Origin: Scleromitrula shiraiana | Taxonomy: Eukaryota > Ascomycota > Leotiomycetes > Helotiales > Sclerotiniaceae | Assembly: GCA_028455995.1 (NCBI GenBank) | Contig: JABELC010000005.1 | Span: forward strand, 2,480,001 to 2,544,000 | Direction: 5' to 3' | Length of the DNA stretch: 64,000 bases | Shown here: piece after piece, positions 12,619 to 25,702 of the stretch | Position numbering within the stretch: position 1 is the first letter of the stretch | How the letters are laid out: each line of letters opens with the position of its first letter | Notes under the pieces: model-generated | What the model was told of the DNA's origin: nothing | The model's input: the letters and a program-made list of their open reading frames with translations, nothing else | The model's database searches: none | Program-made: the position numbers and the translations under genes

Positions 12619-13943
12619 ATGTCTCAATCAGAATGGACAGAAGAAGAATATGAAAAGTGGCGAAAGCAAGAATGGGAAAGAAAACGAGGGCTCCACCTAG
12701 CCTACAATATTTTTGGTGTCCATCAAGATCCACGTCAAGAGGAGTTTGAAAGAGAGCAAGAGAGGAGAAGTCACGCTGCGAACCAACAACAGAGCGGATA
12801 CAGTTCCAACCTAGAACATCAAAGCTATCAGGAAGCAAGTGCTCAGGGCTACTCTAATCATGGTACGGCTGGCTCTTCCAATCATCCCAACAGAGGAGCT
12901 CAGAACTACCAGTACGCAAGCTACCAAGGCTATACCGATGCCTCTGGATCCTCAAGCGCATATTCAAATGTTAATCCAGTCAGACCTGCGCCAATGCACT
13001 CATCCAGCGCACCACGGCGACAACTATCACTGGAATATTTGTCGGCTCCTGCACCCCCAAATTATTTGAATAGAGATAGTCCACAAGAATATGCTATGGC
13101 CGATGGTGCGGACACCGATTCAAGATACTCTGGTGTGAACACGCCCTACACAACTTCTTCCGTGAGCACAAATGATCGGGCTTCAAATGCAGCGTCTTCG
13201 GGTAACTACTTTGATGGAAGATATGATCAAAATATATCGTCACAAGGAGTGTATAGCACTCACGTAGACTCACGTCCGGTATGTAGATTTCTGTTGTCTG
13301 ATATGAAACTTTCTAATGACAGAAGCTGACAATTCCAAAGCGTACCAGTGAACGCCCAAAACACCACAATATTAAAATGTACTCGTCGAAGAACGCTCGA
13401 TGGCATGGACTTACTGCTACTTGTGACCGAGGCTCGGAAGAGAACTGGATGAGTGCAAGAATTGTAGAGCGTCTGAAACTTCCAGTGAAGAGTGGCCTTT
13501 TCATCAAGACGACAAATCACAATGGAGAAGTTTATAAATCTGGAAAGATTGTGACCGCTACATGGGCAAGCGAAGGGAGTGCGATCACATACGAGACAGA
13601 GTTTCGAGTCAGCGACAGAGGCCCATTCGATGTACTCTTCGGACACAATTTGCTTTCTCAACCAGAGATAAATGATTTCGTCGACGAGTTTGGAGAAAAC
13701 CCCGCGATTGTCTTAGTCCAGACAGATGTATCGGTAGGTTCTTCAACAGCCTAAAAATCCGGACTCAAACTCACAGACCGTACCTAGTATCAAGAACAAC
13801 AAGTAATAGATCAGAATACTGCCGCCGCAAATGCCCAATCGAATAACCTGGAGAATAAAGAAAAGCCAGTAAAGCCGAGTAACAAACCTAGGCTCTCGGA
13901 CAAACATAAGGATTCAATCAGGAAATGGCGGCCCAGATACTGA
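12619..13943 (+). CDS. Protein with C-terminal degenerate retropepsin-like domain (paralog 1)
   Basis: Exons 12619-13278, 13323-13733 and 13788-13943 give 408 residues. The first 220 residues are low-complexity: a charged start (EWTEEEYEKWRKQEWERKR) then Ser/Gln/Asn/Tyr-rich sequence, probably disordered. The second exon holds a compact domain (about 240-350): TATCDRGSEENWMSARIVERL, strand-rich middle, then FDVLFGHNLLS. This order resembles retropepsin-like folds (D-T/S-G, then xFIS.xxV..L, then DVLLGxxxL). Here the Asp is kept but the triad reads D-R-G-S. A basic tail ends the protein. The gene 1.5 kb downstream encodes a related domain. Catalytic activity is doubtful; function unknown. Confidence 0.72.
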
Positions 13944-15454
13944 TCATGGATAGATAACCAAAACTTGTCATTAACGCTTTTGTTATTGGAACTTATCATT
14001 CAATTGGCTGATTGACAGGGAGCTACCCATGTCTACTGTTTAAATTTGAACTTGTCACACTTGTTTTCAAATCGGTTTTAAGTTTTGATTCTAATTCCGG
14101 TGTATGGGAAAACATTCCGAGAAAGATTTATGGTTGGGTCTGGAAGTTTTATGCTATAGCCCTATGAAGGAAGAAAGAGCTTAGCCCGTGTATCAGTGAA
14201 CTCTCACCGGCCGTCATCACGCAAACAGCGGATCTTGCGGGGTGTAGCCAGGATTTGATAGTAAAGTTCTAATGACACAATGCATAAAAGTTCAGATCCA
14301 TGTTCAAATTATTGATAGTTAAATAAATTTCAAGCCAGTTTATTCTGAATGTCTGTTTAGTATACAAATATCAACATATTTCTTAGATTTGTTTTGTTTT
14401 TGACATCTATTCAAAACACAGAAAAGCTCATGCCAAGAACACATGTATTATCGTGACTGTATGTAACTTAATAGACACTCAGAACTCCAACAGCTCAATA
14501 AACATAATGAGAATTAGTAATGGACATTGAACATGAGCCTGTTTCTGACATAACCTTAAAAAATTGGTCAATTATGGATACCAGGATCCAGCTAGGAAAC
14601 ATCTCACCTACTTTTTAATGCAACTATGGGGGTCATGGTCGCATTCTAGATGGGAGACGTGGGGTTCAGCCACCAGATTTAGTGGGCCGCTGACCATCAA
14701 GTCAAATAAGAAGAAACGTAGGGCTTGATATAATGTTGTATTACGACTTTATGATGCTCGTCAATGCTCTTCACACCTGTAACTAAATACTCTTGCCCAA
14801 ACAGGAGTCTACATTTGTTATATACAATCTCAGCGATACCCCCGACCAGTATTTTCTAGTTGCTAATAATAACGTTGTCGAGTAGATTATGGCAACTAGA
14901 CTGGAAATAGTATCAAAATAGTATCCACATGAAGTCGCCGAGAAGGATGAACTGTTTTGATCATCCCACTAAGCAGGGAGTCATCCAATAGATGTCATAC
15001 TTGGGACAGGACCTATCCGGCTTACTAGAATTGATGCTTGATTCCAAAACTCGAAAGATTGGTGAAATTTAGATCAGGAACGGTTAACCAGACGATAGTG
15101 AAATTAATCTTTTATTCTAGAATCAATCAACAGTAGTGCAGCATTGAAATAAAGGATTTCGTACTTCTCGCGCCCCTTATTCCGAAGCCAATCCGATCAA
15201 TGCGGGAGAGTATGTGCTTCAGGGCAAACAGGTCAAGTATTAGATTAAGATAACGCAATTGCCACCAAAATCATAAATGACGCCCCTTGGCGAAAGGAAT
15301 TTTTATATCAAGTTGAACAAGCTCATCAAACGAAGAATCTGATTGCGCATTTTCATGTTGTGGCAGTGGCTGTGCGATTGAAGTTCCATCAGCGCCGCAA
15401 CATCAACCATTCTGATAGGCAAGGTTACATTATACGCCATTTATTAATACAGCA
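13944..15454. other. Intergenic, contains a dispersed repeat copy
   Basis: 1.5 kb separating the two paralogs. No gene supported. A CAGCTC-terminal repeat copy lies at about 14340-14505. Confidence 0.5.
14340..14505 (+). repeat. Dispersed repeat copy C (CAGCTC-terminal family)
   Basis: Contains TATTCTGAATGTCTGTTTAG at the left and ends with AGACACTCAGAACTCCAACAG then CTC, similar in order and spacing to the other copies. Boundaries approximate. Confidence 0.4.
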
Positions 15455-16492
15455 ATGCATCTCCCTAACGGACGGCGGCGCACATCTCGACCACCACCAA
15501 CTCACGCACATGATCCACCACTGGTGAATATTGACACAATTATCATTCAGGTAGTTGTTCGACAACTTGAAGAACTTAATCTCTCATGACAAACACCATA
15601 GGATACTTTGAAAAGGGAAATAGCCTCTCGTACTCGACTCATTGAATCCGCTAAGCTTGATGAGTTTAAGTCTGTCATCCTCGACCTTCTCTCGAAACGC
15701 GACAAGCAGACACAGAATGATCGTTCGTTTGGGGCAATTCAACCATCAACGCAAATACCTCGACTAGAAGAGTCGCGATACGGAACACCACTCGGAGAAG
15801 AACTTCCTCGACCAGAAATAAATCATGAGCTTACAGTAAGTGCACGCACTTTAGGATTCATGATAACAAGACCAATGGCGTCGACTAGATTTCGATTTGG
15901 CTAATAACATACTTTTACTCAGGAACAAATGCCATCAACTTTAGCCATCTGGGCAAAAGGTGCTTGGCAAGGAGTTTGTGCTGCATTTGGTTATGGGGAG
16001 AACAGCTTTATTCACTCTCGGATTGTGAAAAGATTGAGACACAAGGTTGTAAACGGAGGTGTTTTGTTAACTTGGCGCCTCGATCACCAAGAATCTGATC
16101 GAACCCAACTCATCCTTTATAACGGCCCAGAAGGGAAATCGCCGGATGTTGTCTTTGGAACCAAATATAAGGACGAGGACGATAATTTTGATTATATGGA
16201 GGGTACGAGGGAGTTGAGTGAGTTCTACACTACTGAACGCAATTCTAATGGTTACCGTACTAATGAATCTTTAGCTCCAGAATTTGATGATTCGTCCGAT
16301 TTTCCGGAGAACGATTCAGATTACGATGTTCTGGGAGGATTAATTTTATCGACTTATCATTCGATCAAACATAAACAACGGAGGCCTAGACAATATACAT
16401 CATATGGGGAACGGAGGCGAACACATACTAGCAGAAGCAGAAGTACTAGTTCGGCATTGAGCAGCTCTCAATCCAGTTCTTTCAAAACATAA
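15455..16492 (+). CDS. Protein with degenerate retropepsin-like domain (paralog 2)
   Basis: Exons 15455-15550, 15602-15835 and 15923-16492 give 299 residues. The start lies upstream at 15455 (MHLPNGRRRTSRPPP) because the second exon has no ATG of its own. Residues about 110-200 match paralog 1 in order: W.KGAWQGVCAAFGYGENSFIHSRIVKRL versus W.GLTATCDRGSEENWMSARIVERL, then PDVVFGTKY versus FDVLFGHNL (seen by eye). The Asp-Arg-Gly of paralog 1 is replaced by F-G-Y-G, so an aspartic-protease site is absent. The C-terminus is Ser/Arg-rich. Unknown function; likely arose by local duplication and diverged strongly. Confidence 0.7.
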
Positions 16493-17084
16493 TATATTTA
16501 GAAAGACGGATGATATATAAGAGTCGGAGGCACATAATCATATTCTCGCAAATAGATGGATCAGCTAGAAGAAGATTTTAGATATAATCAAGGGAATAGA
16601 AGGCTCGGTGTGGTTTCTGTGGACTTTATCTGTACACTAATGCTCTTTCTAGAGAAATGTATAGGAATATAATAATGGGTATAGTTGACCAAGATATGTA
16701 ATGTATGACAATGTTGTATGTGTATTACAATCATTGAAAACATTCCGTACAATGCAATATATAATAACATCTAACCATCTCCGAGATATTGGACAGATTC
16801 AAAACTCAACTTTCTTTGGGATATTGAGATGATTGAAGCTTCGGCTCAGCTTGTCTGCTACTAAGAGCGCCCTATAACCTAAGATATTTGGTTCAACCTT
16901 CTTCGTCACAGCAACTCTGAGAATTTAGGTTAGCCACTACAAGAGCTTGTTGGCGTGGAGTTAAGCATCAGTGGCGCAGTGCAAGTGCAAGTGCTCATTG
17001 ACCACGGGCTAGTAGATGCTAACGGATTTTCGCAGAGATTAATCAAATCTAGAGCATTCATTGACGCGTCTATTGATAGTTGAT
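16493..17084. other. Convergent intergenic spacer
   Basis: Between the 3' ends of paralog 2 (+) and the tyrosinase (-). Nothing coding seen. Confidence 0.5.
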
Positions 17085-18352
17085 TCAGTATCTATAGCAT
17101 AATAGCGCTGTCTCCGTACTCATAATATCTGATACCTTCATATCCGGTGCAAAATCCCCAAATCTGAACACATCATCCACTGTTTTCATTTCGTTAATTG
17201 CACGTGAGTCTCGGCTGTATTGAAAAAGTCTTTGTTGTGGGTCTCGTTGCTGCCACTGCCACCACATCCGGTCCAGCTGCGTGTGATGCAGAAAAAACAC
17301 AGGGTCTGTCCAGGAATTGCTATCGTTAGTGACAGTTGGAATCTAATGAGAGTATGTGAAGAACGAATACGAAAAATAGAGCACAAACCATTTGGTGCTG
17401 TGACTCGCAGAAAGTCGCCACGAATTGCTCGGGGAATAGCATTGTGGGGACCATCCTCTAGCTTAAGATTGAACGATTCGTAGTTGGATTCGAGTAAAAC
17501 AGCCTCAAGAGCTTGTGGCTGGACCTTAAGACCAAAGATAGTTCTTAGGTGATCGCCATGAATGAACCCACGTGACAGGCAGTGCGCACCATATTCCTCC
17601 CCAAAATATAAAATGGTCTTGTTTGCAAATGGGCCATCTGTGACGCAGTGACCATGACCAACAGATTTGTCACTGTGCTTGTTTCCATTTCCCCCGAATC
17701 CGGTGTCACTATCCCATATTGGCGACTTTGTCATGTCCTCCCAATCCAAAGACCAATCCCAATATGCAAGATGGCCCGTATAGCCACATTGTTCCTGCAG
17801 TGTTCGTTCGTAGATGTTGAGGAAGTATCTATGCCAGGCAATGAATGCTGGTGTGTTATGAGCTGTTTCGATTTGTTAGCAAGTACTCCAGAAACGATGA
17901 GTAAACGGATTTGTGGAAGCCCTACAAAAATTTCCCATACGACTATGAACCCATGGGAAGTCTTCATACAATGAGTGGTTGAGACCCATTCTTGAAGGTT
18001 GCTCCCACAAACATTTAACTGCTTTCAAGTAGGTCTGCTTCTCTGTGACGCTCAGGGTCCGCCACTCCTGTCGGATTATCGGATTATTGCATGAGAGCGA
18101 TTGGTTTCCAATCGCAATACCTGGCCTTTGACCAAGACCTCCCAGAAAACTGGTGTATAGAATGGCTGTTATAAAAAGGACAGGAGCTACAATCAGCAAT
18201 AGAGCAGTTTTGGAGACGCCAGATCTTTCAGAAGGCAAGCAGAATTGTCGTGATTTTGATTTACCATCAAACCCAAATACCTTCGTGAGTTGCAAGGCAG
18301 AGCTGGATGGTAGTCTAGAATCAAAGGCCATCACTCTCAACGAACCAAGCAA
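17085..18352 (-). CDS. Membrane-anchored tyrosinase-domain oxidase (UstQ-like), RiPP cluster candidate
   Basis: Exons 17926-18352, 17389-17862 and 17085-17305 on the minus strand give 373 residues (366 if the ATG at 18331 is used). A transmembrane anchor spans about 49-70, placing the enzyme in the secretory pathway. The type-3 copper centre is visible: CuA histidines at about H136, H144 and H153 (the last in WHRYF); CuB at H282 (GPHNAIP) and the HH pair 307-308 in NDPVFFLHHTQLDRMWW. The position four after H282 is Pro, not His; I believe this is usual for the short UstQ-type subfamily, but could not check. The protein ends LLCYRY, typical of the family. It is divergent from the UstYa gene at 19477, fitting a role in oxidising Tyr in a ribosomal peptide. 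Confidence 0.88.
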
Positions 18353-19476
18353 GCAATTCTACACAACAATACAATAACTGCTGAAGTCCGATCTCAATGA
18401 AGTTATAGCATACCAGAAGGATTCAATGGATAACTACCTAGATCGCATTCAAAATGGTCGTGATTATGGGACTTTCCAAGGGATCTACACTGAAAGGCTC
18501 TCTAATAAAGCGCAGCTCGAGATTCTCCAACAAGACGGCTAATACGCCATAAAAATGATACTCTGTCAAGGGTAAAGTCGACTTGGCTCAAAAATAATCT
18601 AGGAATTGTCTTAGAGGGCCTCTCGAAGTCCGGGGACTATGTTTGGTTATTTCACAAACAAATCGAAGAGTGGAAGGTATCGGACGGCTTCATGTGCGGG
18701 GCAAGAGATTTAGCCGCTTCAAAGACATGTTGGTCGTTATCTGAAAGGTTGAGGGGTGAGAGGGATAACAAGAACAGTCGATTGGGGCTGGAGACGAGTG
18801 TATATCACGGCAGTGCCAATAATTTAATCAAATCTTGACCATTTTGTTAGCCAAAATACGTCGAGGCCGGCTTAATTAGGTAGGTCTGTTTTCTGATACT
18901 GTTACCTTATCCTGCATGATAGAAGAAAGTGGCTGGCTGACTGATGATATATGTTTTATTATAAGCCTAAAAAATGGATGTAACTAAATTATCCGAACAA
19001 TCTCGAATGCTCAATGACGTTGTTCAATGTCCAGATAAATTGGGGTGTAGAGTTCTTATGGGTTGCATGTGTTACCTCAAAGTGAATTTGGGGAGGAGGG
19101 GGCAAGGAGGAGGGCAGAGAGATGTCGCTTAAAAGTGGGGAAGCGGGGGAATGAAATAGCCGGCTGCTATAAGCCCTCGAATCGGACGTCGTTCCCCTCC
19201 CATGTTATTAATGTCCAGATGCATTTGCCAACTTCTTTCGCGATCACTGAAAGTTGGCTCACTTTACGCCATTATTGTGTTACGGATGATTGCTATAAGT
19301 ATGGTAAACATCAATCCTCTACAGGACTCTTACATTTCGGTAAATTTATAGATATCAAGGTGGGAGTTATGGTCGTGTGAGTGTCTGTGAAGGAGGGTGT
19401 GAAATTTTCAAGTTCTGGCAGTGGCCAATATCAAATACAAGGAATTGAGTAATCGCATTGCCTCTCATCCCACGCC
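18353..19476. promoter_or_regulatory. Shared divergent promoter region, tyrosinase / UstYa-1
   Basis: 1.1 kb between two head-to-head cluster genes. No coding frame supported; the open frame at 19063 has no family match. A shared regulator is plausible, but no binding motif was recognised. Confidence 0.4.
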
Positions 19477-20310
19477 ATGTCAACCCAACAAAGACGCTTC
19501 TACTCCTCACTCTCTCAATCGGATACGACGCCGCCCCCAATACCTTCTCTTCTGCGGCCGACTTTTGACTATCTATCTCTGAAGCCATCCTTGAAAATAA
19601 TTGGCATACTATGTTGGACAATCTTCACAGTGACAACTGGCTTCGTGCTTGGCAGGAGTCTCGGTTCACCCTATCCACCCGAATTCACGAATTCACATAT
19701 TCCTTGTCAGTATTCGGTGGCTCATCAAGCCTTCTCCTTCTATATGATTCTAGCCAATTTCTTTCTGGTTATGTAACGGCCCTAACTTTTACGTAGTACC
19801 CATGATATCTAAAACATTTCACTATAATAGGACTTTTGCGGAGATACCTTCTGATGTATCCAATAAGGCATGGGAAAGCTTATTTCCTCCGCTTGGTGGG
19901 TTCTTTAACACCTCAGAAATATCTTCGCAACGATCTACACTCTCAGTTTTCCACCAATTGCACTGCTTAGTATGTTTATCTTTTATGACTTGGCTTCTAA
20001 TCTCAATTAACGCTTTGTATAGGATGGTATACGTCACAGCTACTGGGATCTCTATCTTGCATTCCACTCCAATACTTCACGCAACAATAACTCAATGCAA
20101 CAAATGTCCTCGCCTTCTCATGTCAGACACTGCATTGATCTATTGAGACAAAGCTTGATGTGTAGTGCTGATACGACACTAGAAATCAAGGAGAAACAGT
20201 TAAATGGTGTTCATGGTTTCGGGGTGCTCCATCACTGTAGCGATTGGGATCATCTATTACGGAAGATTTTAATGAAGCAGCAACCTTCTTCAATATTGCT
20301 GGATCAGTAA
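19477..20310 (+). CDS. UstYa/DUF3328-family oxidase 1
   Basis: Exons 19477-19705, 19797-19969 and 20023-20310 give 229 residues. Features in order: short cytosolic head, one transmembrane segment (about 36-58), KTFHYNRTF and WE.LFPP..GFF segments, HQLHC at 129-133, and HVRHCIDLLRQSLMC with H170-C171. These are the hallmarks of UstYa-like proteins, which in ustiloxin, asperipin and related pathways oxidatively cyclise ribosomal peptides in the secretory pathway. The first donor (GTCAGT) is weak but keeps phase, and its intron has a CTAAC branch site. The second intron sits immediately after HQLHCL in phase 0. A 10-kb transposon island starts just downstream. Confidence 0.9.
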
Positions 20311-21299
20311 AGGTTGTATTGTGCAACAAATCTCTCATCTTCTCATCATAGCTCTACGTGAAAGTACTAGTAATACAATATCATCTACCTGAAATTTTAT
20401 TTTTTGCCTCTATTTGAACTGGGGCTTTCATTGTGTCCCTATTTGGTTTGTTGAGATAGGAAGAACATCAGATAGCTAAGCAATTAAGCTACCAATCAAT
20501 ATCTAATGAAAGGATGAAATTAGATATTCGGAACTCGGAACCAAAAAATGCTTCAAGTTTGAAATCAGAATATTGAATGCAAACAAATAATACTCGGTTA
20601 AATTAAAATTGAAGCATGTGCAAATTACTGAAAAATCTTAAAATTCTGTTTTAATTTCATTTTGTTATTATTTTTACTAAGATTGAATAATTTAATCAAT
20701 CATGATAATGAACGATCATCAACCAAAAAAATTATATATCTTCACGTTTAATACTAGTAGATAAAAGTAATTTTTATTTATTAATAAATATTTTTGGCTC
20801 GGATATTTTTAATATTTTTTACTAGTAGATATTTTTTAAATGTTTTTAAATGAAATTTTGTTTCAAATTTATTTTGATTTATCTAAATAAAATCAATCAA
20901 CTTGAATATCATAGTAGTACTACTAGTAGTAAAATAATACTAAATAATACTAACTTGAATTTACTACTACTAGTATAATCATCATGATTATAATATAAAA
21001 AAATATACTACTAGTAACTAAAAACTTATTAATTAATTTTTCCTTCAAAAAATAAAACTCTTTTTATAATACTGGCAAGTTATTAGAATTTAGTATATAT
21101 TTTTTATAATTTTTAATAGTATATAATTATAATCAATATAATAACTACTACTAGTACTATAGTACTTTTATTTGAAAAAGCTTTTTGATAATTAATTAAT
21201 ATTATTACTAGTAGTAATCAATTAACACTGGTAATTATTAATGTAAATGACTTATACAATTGATTCTTATTTATTTAATTAAAAAATCTTTCGTTGATA
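20311..21299. other. AT-rich edge of transposon island
   Basis: The base composition falls sharply after about 20400. It contains a truncated copy of the foldback-element end at 20591 (TACTCGGTTAAATTAAAATT) and many ACTAGT/TAGTAC words. No gene. Confidence 0.6.
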
Positions 21300-22279
21300 C
21301 TACTCGGTTAAATTAAAATTGAAGCATGTAGTAATTGCTAAAAACTCTCAAAATCGTTGATTTTATATAAAACACTTTTTATGACAATATAAATAAATCG
21401 ATTAATTATTTATAAAATTATTTAAGATCATCATGATATTAAATATGAATTATCTTTATATTAAAGTATTTACTATTAAAATTTAACAATTAAATAAAGA
21501 TTTTAAAATTTATAATATTTAGTTAAATATAAAGTAAAAATCATATAAAAATACTATAATTTTAACTTGATTTAAATTAAACAAATTAATATATTTAAGA
21601 ATATTGAAGATATATATAAATATATATATATATAAAGTTTTTATTTAATATAACATTTTAAAAATTCGAAGTTATAAAGATATTTTCAACTCTTTAAAAT
21701 CTTTAAAAATCTTAATAATTCATTCAAATCAAAATTATCTTAAATAATATTTTAATATAGTAATAATTATGAAGATATAAATTATCATGTATAGAAATTT
21801 AAAGTAATTTTGATAATTTTTAAAAATCAAAGTTATAATGATGCTTGATGCTTATAAATACTATATATAATCTTCTTAACTTTATTATATTATATTTTTT
21901 ATATACTAGTATTTTTAATATATATAATATTTATATTAAAAAAAGTTTTTTTTTGATATATTCATATATATATTCATTATCTTTTAATATATTAATTTGC
22001 TTAATTTAAATCAAATTAAAATTATAGTATTTTTATATGATTTTTACTTTATATTTAATTAAATATTATAAATTTTAAAATCATTATTTAATCTTTAAAT
22101 TTTCATACCAAACACTTTAATATAAAAATAACTTGAATTCATATTTAATATTTTAAAGAATTTTATAAATAATTGATCGATTTATTTACATCATCGCAAG
22201 AAGTGTTTTGTACAAAATCATCGATTTTGAGGTGATTCGCTTATTTTGCGCGTGCTTCAAATTTAATTTGACCGAGTAG
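21300..22279. mobile_element. Foldback (long inverted repeat) element 1, about 980 bp
   Basis: Starts CTACTCGGTTAAATTAAA and ends with the matching inverse TTTAATTTGACCGAGTAG. The similarity of the two halves continues inward through most of the length, e.g. the arm near 21520-21600 and its inverse near 22000-22080, so the element is nearly one large palindrome. TA dinucleotides flank both ends (21298-21299 and 22280-22281), as for Tc1/mariner-type insertion, although TA is weak evidence in such AT-rich DNA. No transposase frame: a MITE-like, non-autonomous element. Arms are mutated, consistent with RIP. Confidence 0.75.
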
Positions 22280-22548
22280 TAGCACTAGTAATTATTTAAG
22301 TTAAAAATCATAAAATATTTATTAAATAATTAAAATTTAATAATTTTAATGATTTTTAAATATTCTAATCATGATAAGATACTACTAGTACTAGTAATAT
22401 ACTAGTAATAAAAATCAAAATGATATTAAATGAAGAATAAAAACTTGCCAGTGAATACTCAGACTAGTTAGTAGTAGTAGTATGTAGTATTATACTAATT
22501 AATATCATTGATATACTAGTAGTTTATGATAGTACTACTAGTAGTAAC

Positions 22549-22717
22549 TGTTAGAATGGTTGCCGGATAAGGATCACTCTATATTGGGATTAGTGTAATT
22601 ACATAATCAATGGTTGATATATATCTCCCTTTATAGAATCAAGACTTTAGCTAGTTAGTTAACAATATAATGATATATCAATCTAATAATGCTTTTCTTC
22701 ATATCTGATCTTTTATA
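22549..22717 (+). repeat. 5' LTR of the copia element
   Basis: 169 bp, begins TGTTAGAATGGTTGCCGG and ends CTTTTATA. It keeps more G and C than the 3' LTR, so it is the less mutated copy. Confidence 0.9.
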
Positions 22718-25040
22718 GATTATAAACCCAAAAGTATTCAAGAGTTACTGATTACGTTCAATTCATTCAAATCATATTTATATTCAAAAAGGCTTATTTA
22801 TTATTTTCATTTTAAGTTCTTTATAAAGAATACTATCAAAAAAAAATCGAAACGAATCATTAAAAATTAAGTAAATATTATAACAATAAAGACTTATAAA
22901 GCATTTAATAATATCAGATTAAATAAAAGTTTTAGACTAAATAAAAGCTTATTAATTTTCAATATAAATCAATAAAAATATAGATTAATAATAATAAATT
23001 TTTAAGAATCTATATTAAAATCAAGGTATATTTGCAATTTTGTTAATTTATATTTTTAATATTTATTTAATAAAATATCGGATATTGTTAAGAAGAAAAT
23101 TATAATTAATAGTTTTATGTAAAGTATAGAAATTGGTTTAACTTTTTTATTTAAAAAATCATTTTAATACTATAAGATTAATAGAATAATATAGGAGATT
23201 AATTATGTAATTTAACAAAAAATTATAATAATATTTGATAAGTCGTTATTTTCTTTAATTTCTTTTTATTAATTGCTATTATAATAATTATCAAAATTAT
23301 TATTTTTATTAATAAACTTAATTAATTTAATGATAAAATCAAGTTTATTATCGTTTATTTTATAGATGAATTCAAAATAATATTTTAAAGGGAAGAAAAA
23401 TTATTTATATTAGATCAAGAATATTAAGGATATTGTTGATGTAAATAAATTAAAAAAGGTTATTAAGGAAGGAGTAGTAATATTAAAAGATATTGATTTT
23501 ATAATGTTTATAATTAAAATAAAAATTAAGGTTTAGGAGGAATAAAATAAAAAGGATGTAAAAATGTATATTGTTATTTATTAGTTTTTTTATATTAGTT
23601 TAATAAGATTAATTAAAAATAAAAGAATAGTTTAAGAAATAATTAAAGTTTTTAAATATTAATATAAAGATAAAGATTATATTTTTAATTATAACGAATT
23701 AATTAAATATAATTAAATAAATATAAATAATTTTGAAAGTATTTAAAAAATAATTATTATAGTTTATTAATTATTTATAAAATTTATCAAGATAAAATTA
23801 ATATTAAATATAATAATTTAATATATGCAATTTATTATAATAATAAACAAAAAGTTTTCTATTTAGATAAAGCGATAATGTTTTATTATTCAAAGTTTAG
23901 AAACAAATAAGCTTAATATAATAAAGGATTTTATGATTGATTTTATTAATAAAGCTTGATAAATCAAAAACTTAGAAAATGAAATAATATTTTTCGGTAA
24001 TAAAAATTAAAGAGTTTTATAAAAAAAAAGAATTATATCTAAACAAAACAACTTTAATTTTAACTATTTTAATAAGTCCAATTTATGCATTCATTATAGT
24101 AATCTTAGTCTTAATTTAGTTTAATTTCATAATTCTAGTATATACTTGAATAATTCAAAAAACGTTAATGTAAAAAAGAAATAAAAGGATAAAAATAGTA
24201 CTAAATAGAAGATCTAGATTAAGATTAAAAATAAAGTATTAAATAATAAATTTAATAATAAAATCTTAAATTCAAATAATAAAAAAAAATTTGATAATTA
24301 TAAGAATTTTAAAATAATAATAATAATATTATTTATAATAATTAAAAGTTTTTTATAAAATTTATTTAATAAAAAATCAATTTTAAATATTATTATAAAT
24401 ATTTAATATAAATATATTTAGATTTACAATATTGATGTTTTATATTATTATATATAAAATATATTAGAATTTGTTATATTTTAGAAATTTATATTATAAA
24501 AGTTAAAGAAATTTAGATTATTATTAATAAATAGAATGATTTATTTTATAAAAATAAACAAAGTCGTATTAAAATATTTTATAAAAAATAAATTTAAGAT
24601 GTTTTTTTTATATTAAAATATTTTATATTTTAATAAATTATTATTAAAATTATTCTTAAATATAATATAACAAAAAAATAATGAATATATATAATATAGC
24701 TATATATAGAATAATAAAGAAATTGCTTATTTTTAGATAGATTTAAATATATATATTATTATTTAATTATAAAATAAAGCAATAATCTATTCGGCATTTC
24801 TAATATTATCTTTAAATATTAATATCTATAAAAAATATATTAATATAAACACTTAATATAAGCGATTTGGATATTTTTCCAAAAAAAACATCAAAATAAT
24901 TTAAAAAATAATGAAAAAACTATTTATTAAAAATCTAATAAAATATTCTAAAAATAAAAAAAAAATTTATAAAATATATAAATTAGCAAAATTATACTAA
25001 ATATTATAAAAGACTATTAATTCAAAACTAACCAAAATCT

Positions 25041-25702
25041 TTAAGCTTTTATATATTGATATTATTAAAATCAATCTAATTAGTATTAATAAATATCAAT
25101 ATATTATTATTATTATTAATAAAACATCTTAATTTAGATAAATTTATATTTATAAATATAAAGAAAATATTAAATTAATTTTATAAACTATTATAAAGCG
25201 ATTTAAACTTTAATATAGTCAAAAATCTATAAAATAAAGACTAAATAAAAATAAAAAATACAATATAAATAATCTAAATAAATTTATTAAAAATATTAAC
25301 TTAATAATTAAACTTATTATATTATATGCTTCAAATCAAAATAAAATTTTAAAATAATCAATTCGTATTTTACTTAAAAAAGTGCAAGCAATCATAATCA
25401 ATAAAAAAATACCTTTAATATTCTAATTAAAGATATATTAAAATATGATTTATATTATAAATCAAACTATAATCATTTTAATCAAAAAGATAATTTTATA
25501 TAAAGCATTTATAAATCAAATTAATCTAAGCCATAATAATAAACTTTTAATTGCATATCTATATATATTAGACTATAAAATATATATATATATCCCAAAA
25601 AAAAAACATATTCTTAATCAAAAACTCATTCTATACATTAAAATCGATATTCTAATAGATTTTAAAAATAATCATATATATCGTATATACATTCTAATAT
25701 AA
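25041..25702 (+). pseudogene. Copia integrase remnant
   Basis: The frame near 25041-25130 reads FKLLYIDIIK...NKYQYIIIIINK, matching the copia integrase core shape (HxDxxGP... GxxYxxxxxDDxT) with acidic and Gly residues lost. At 25445-25702 the reading LYILDYKIYIYIPKKKH...LIDFKNNHIYRIY matches the segment after the core (GCxxYVHIPKEKR ... GYEGNNIYRI). The frame in between is full of stops. Inactivated by transition mutations; not a gene. Confidence 0.75.

Noticed and set aside
17306..17345. An earlier acceptor (ATTAG, about 17344) for the last tyrosinase exon
   Set aside because: It breaks the phase with the preceding exon; the acceptor at 17306 gives NDPVFFLHH, as the family requires.
19063..19380. 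Open frame between tyrosinase and UstYa-1
   Set aside because: No domain, no codon pattern and no splice support; it lies in the shared promoter.
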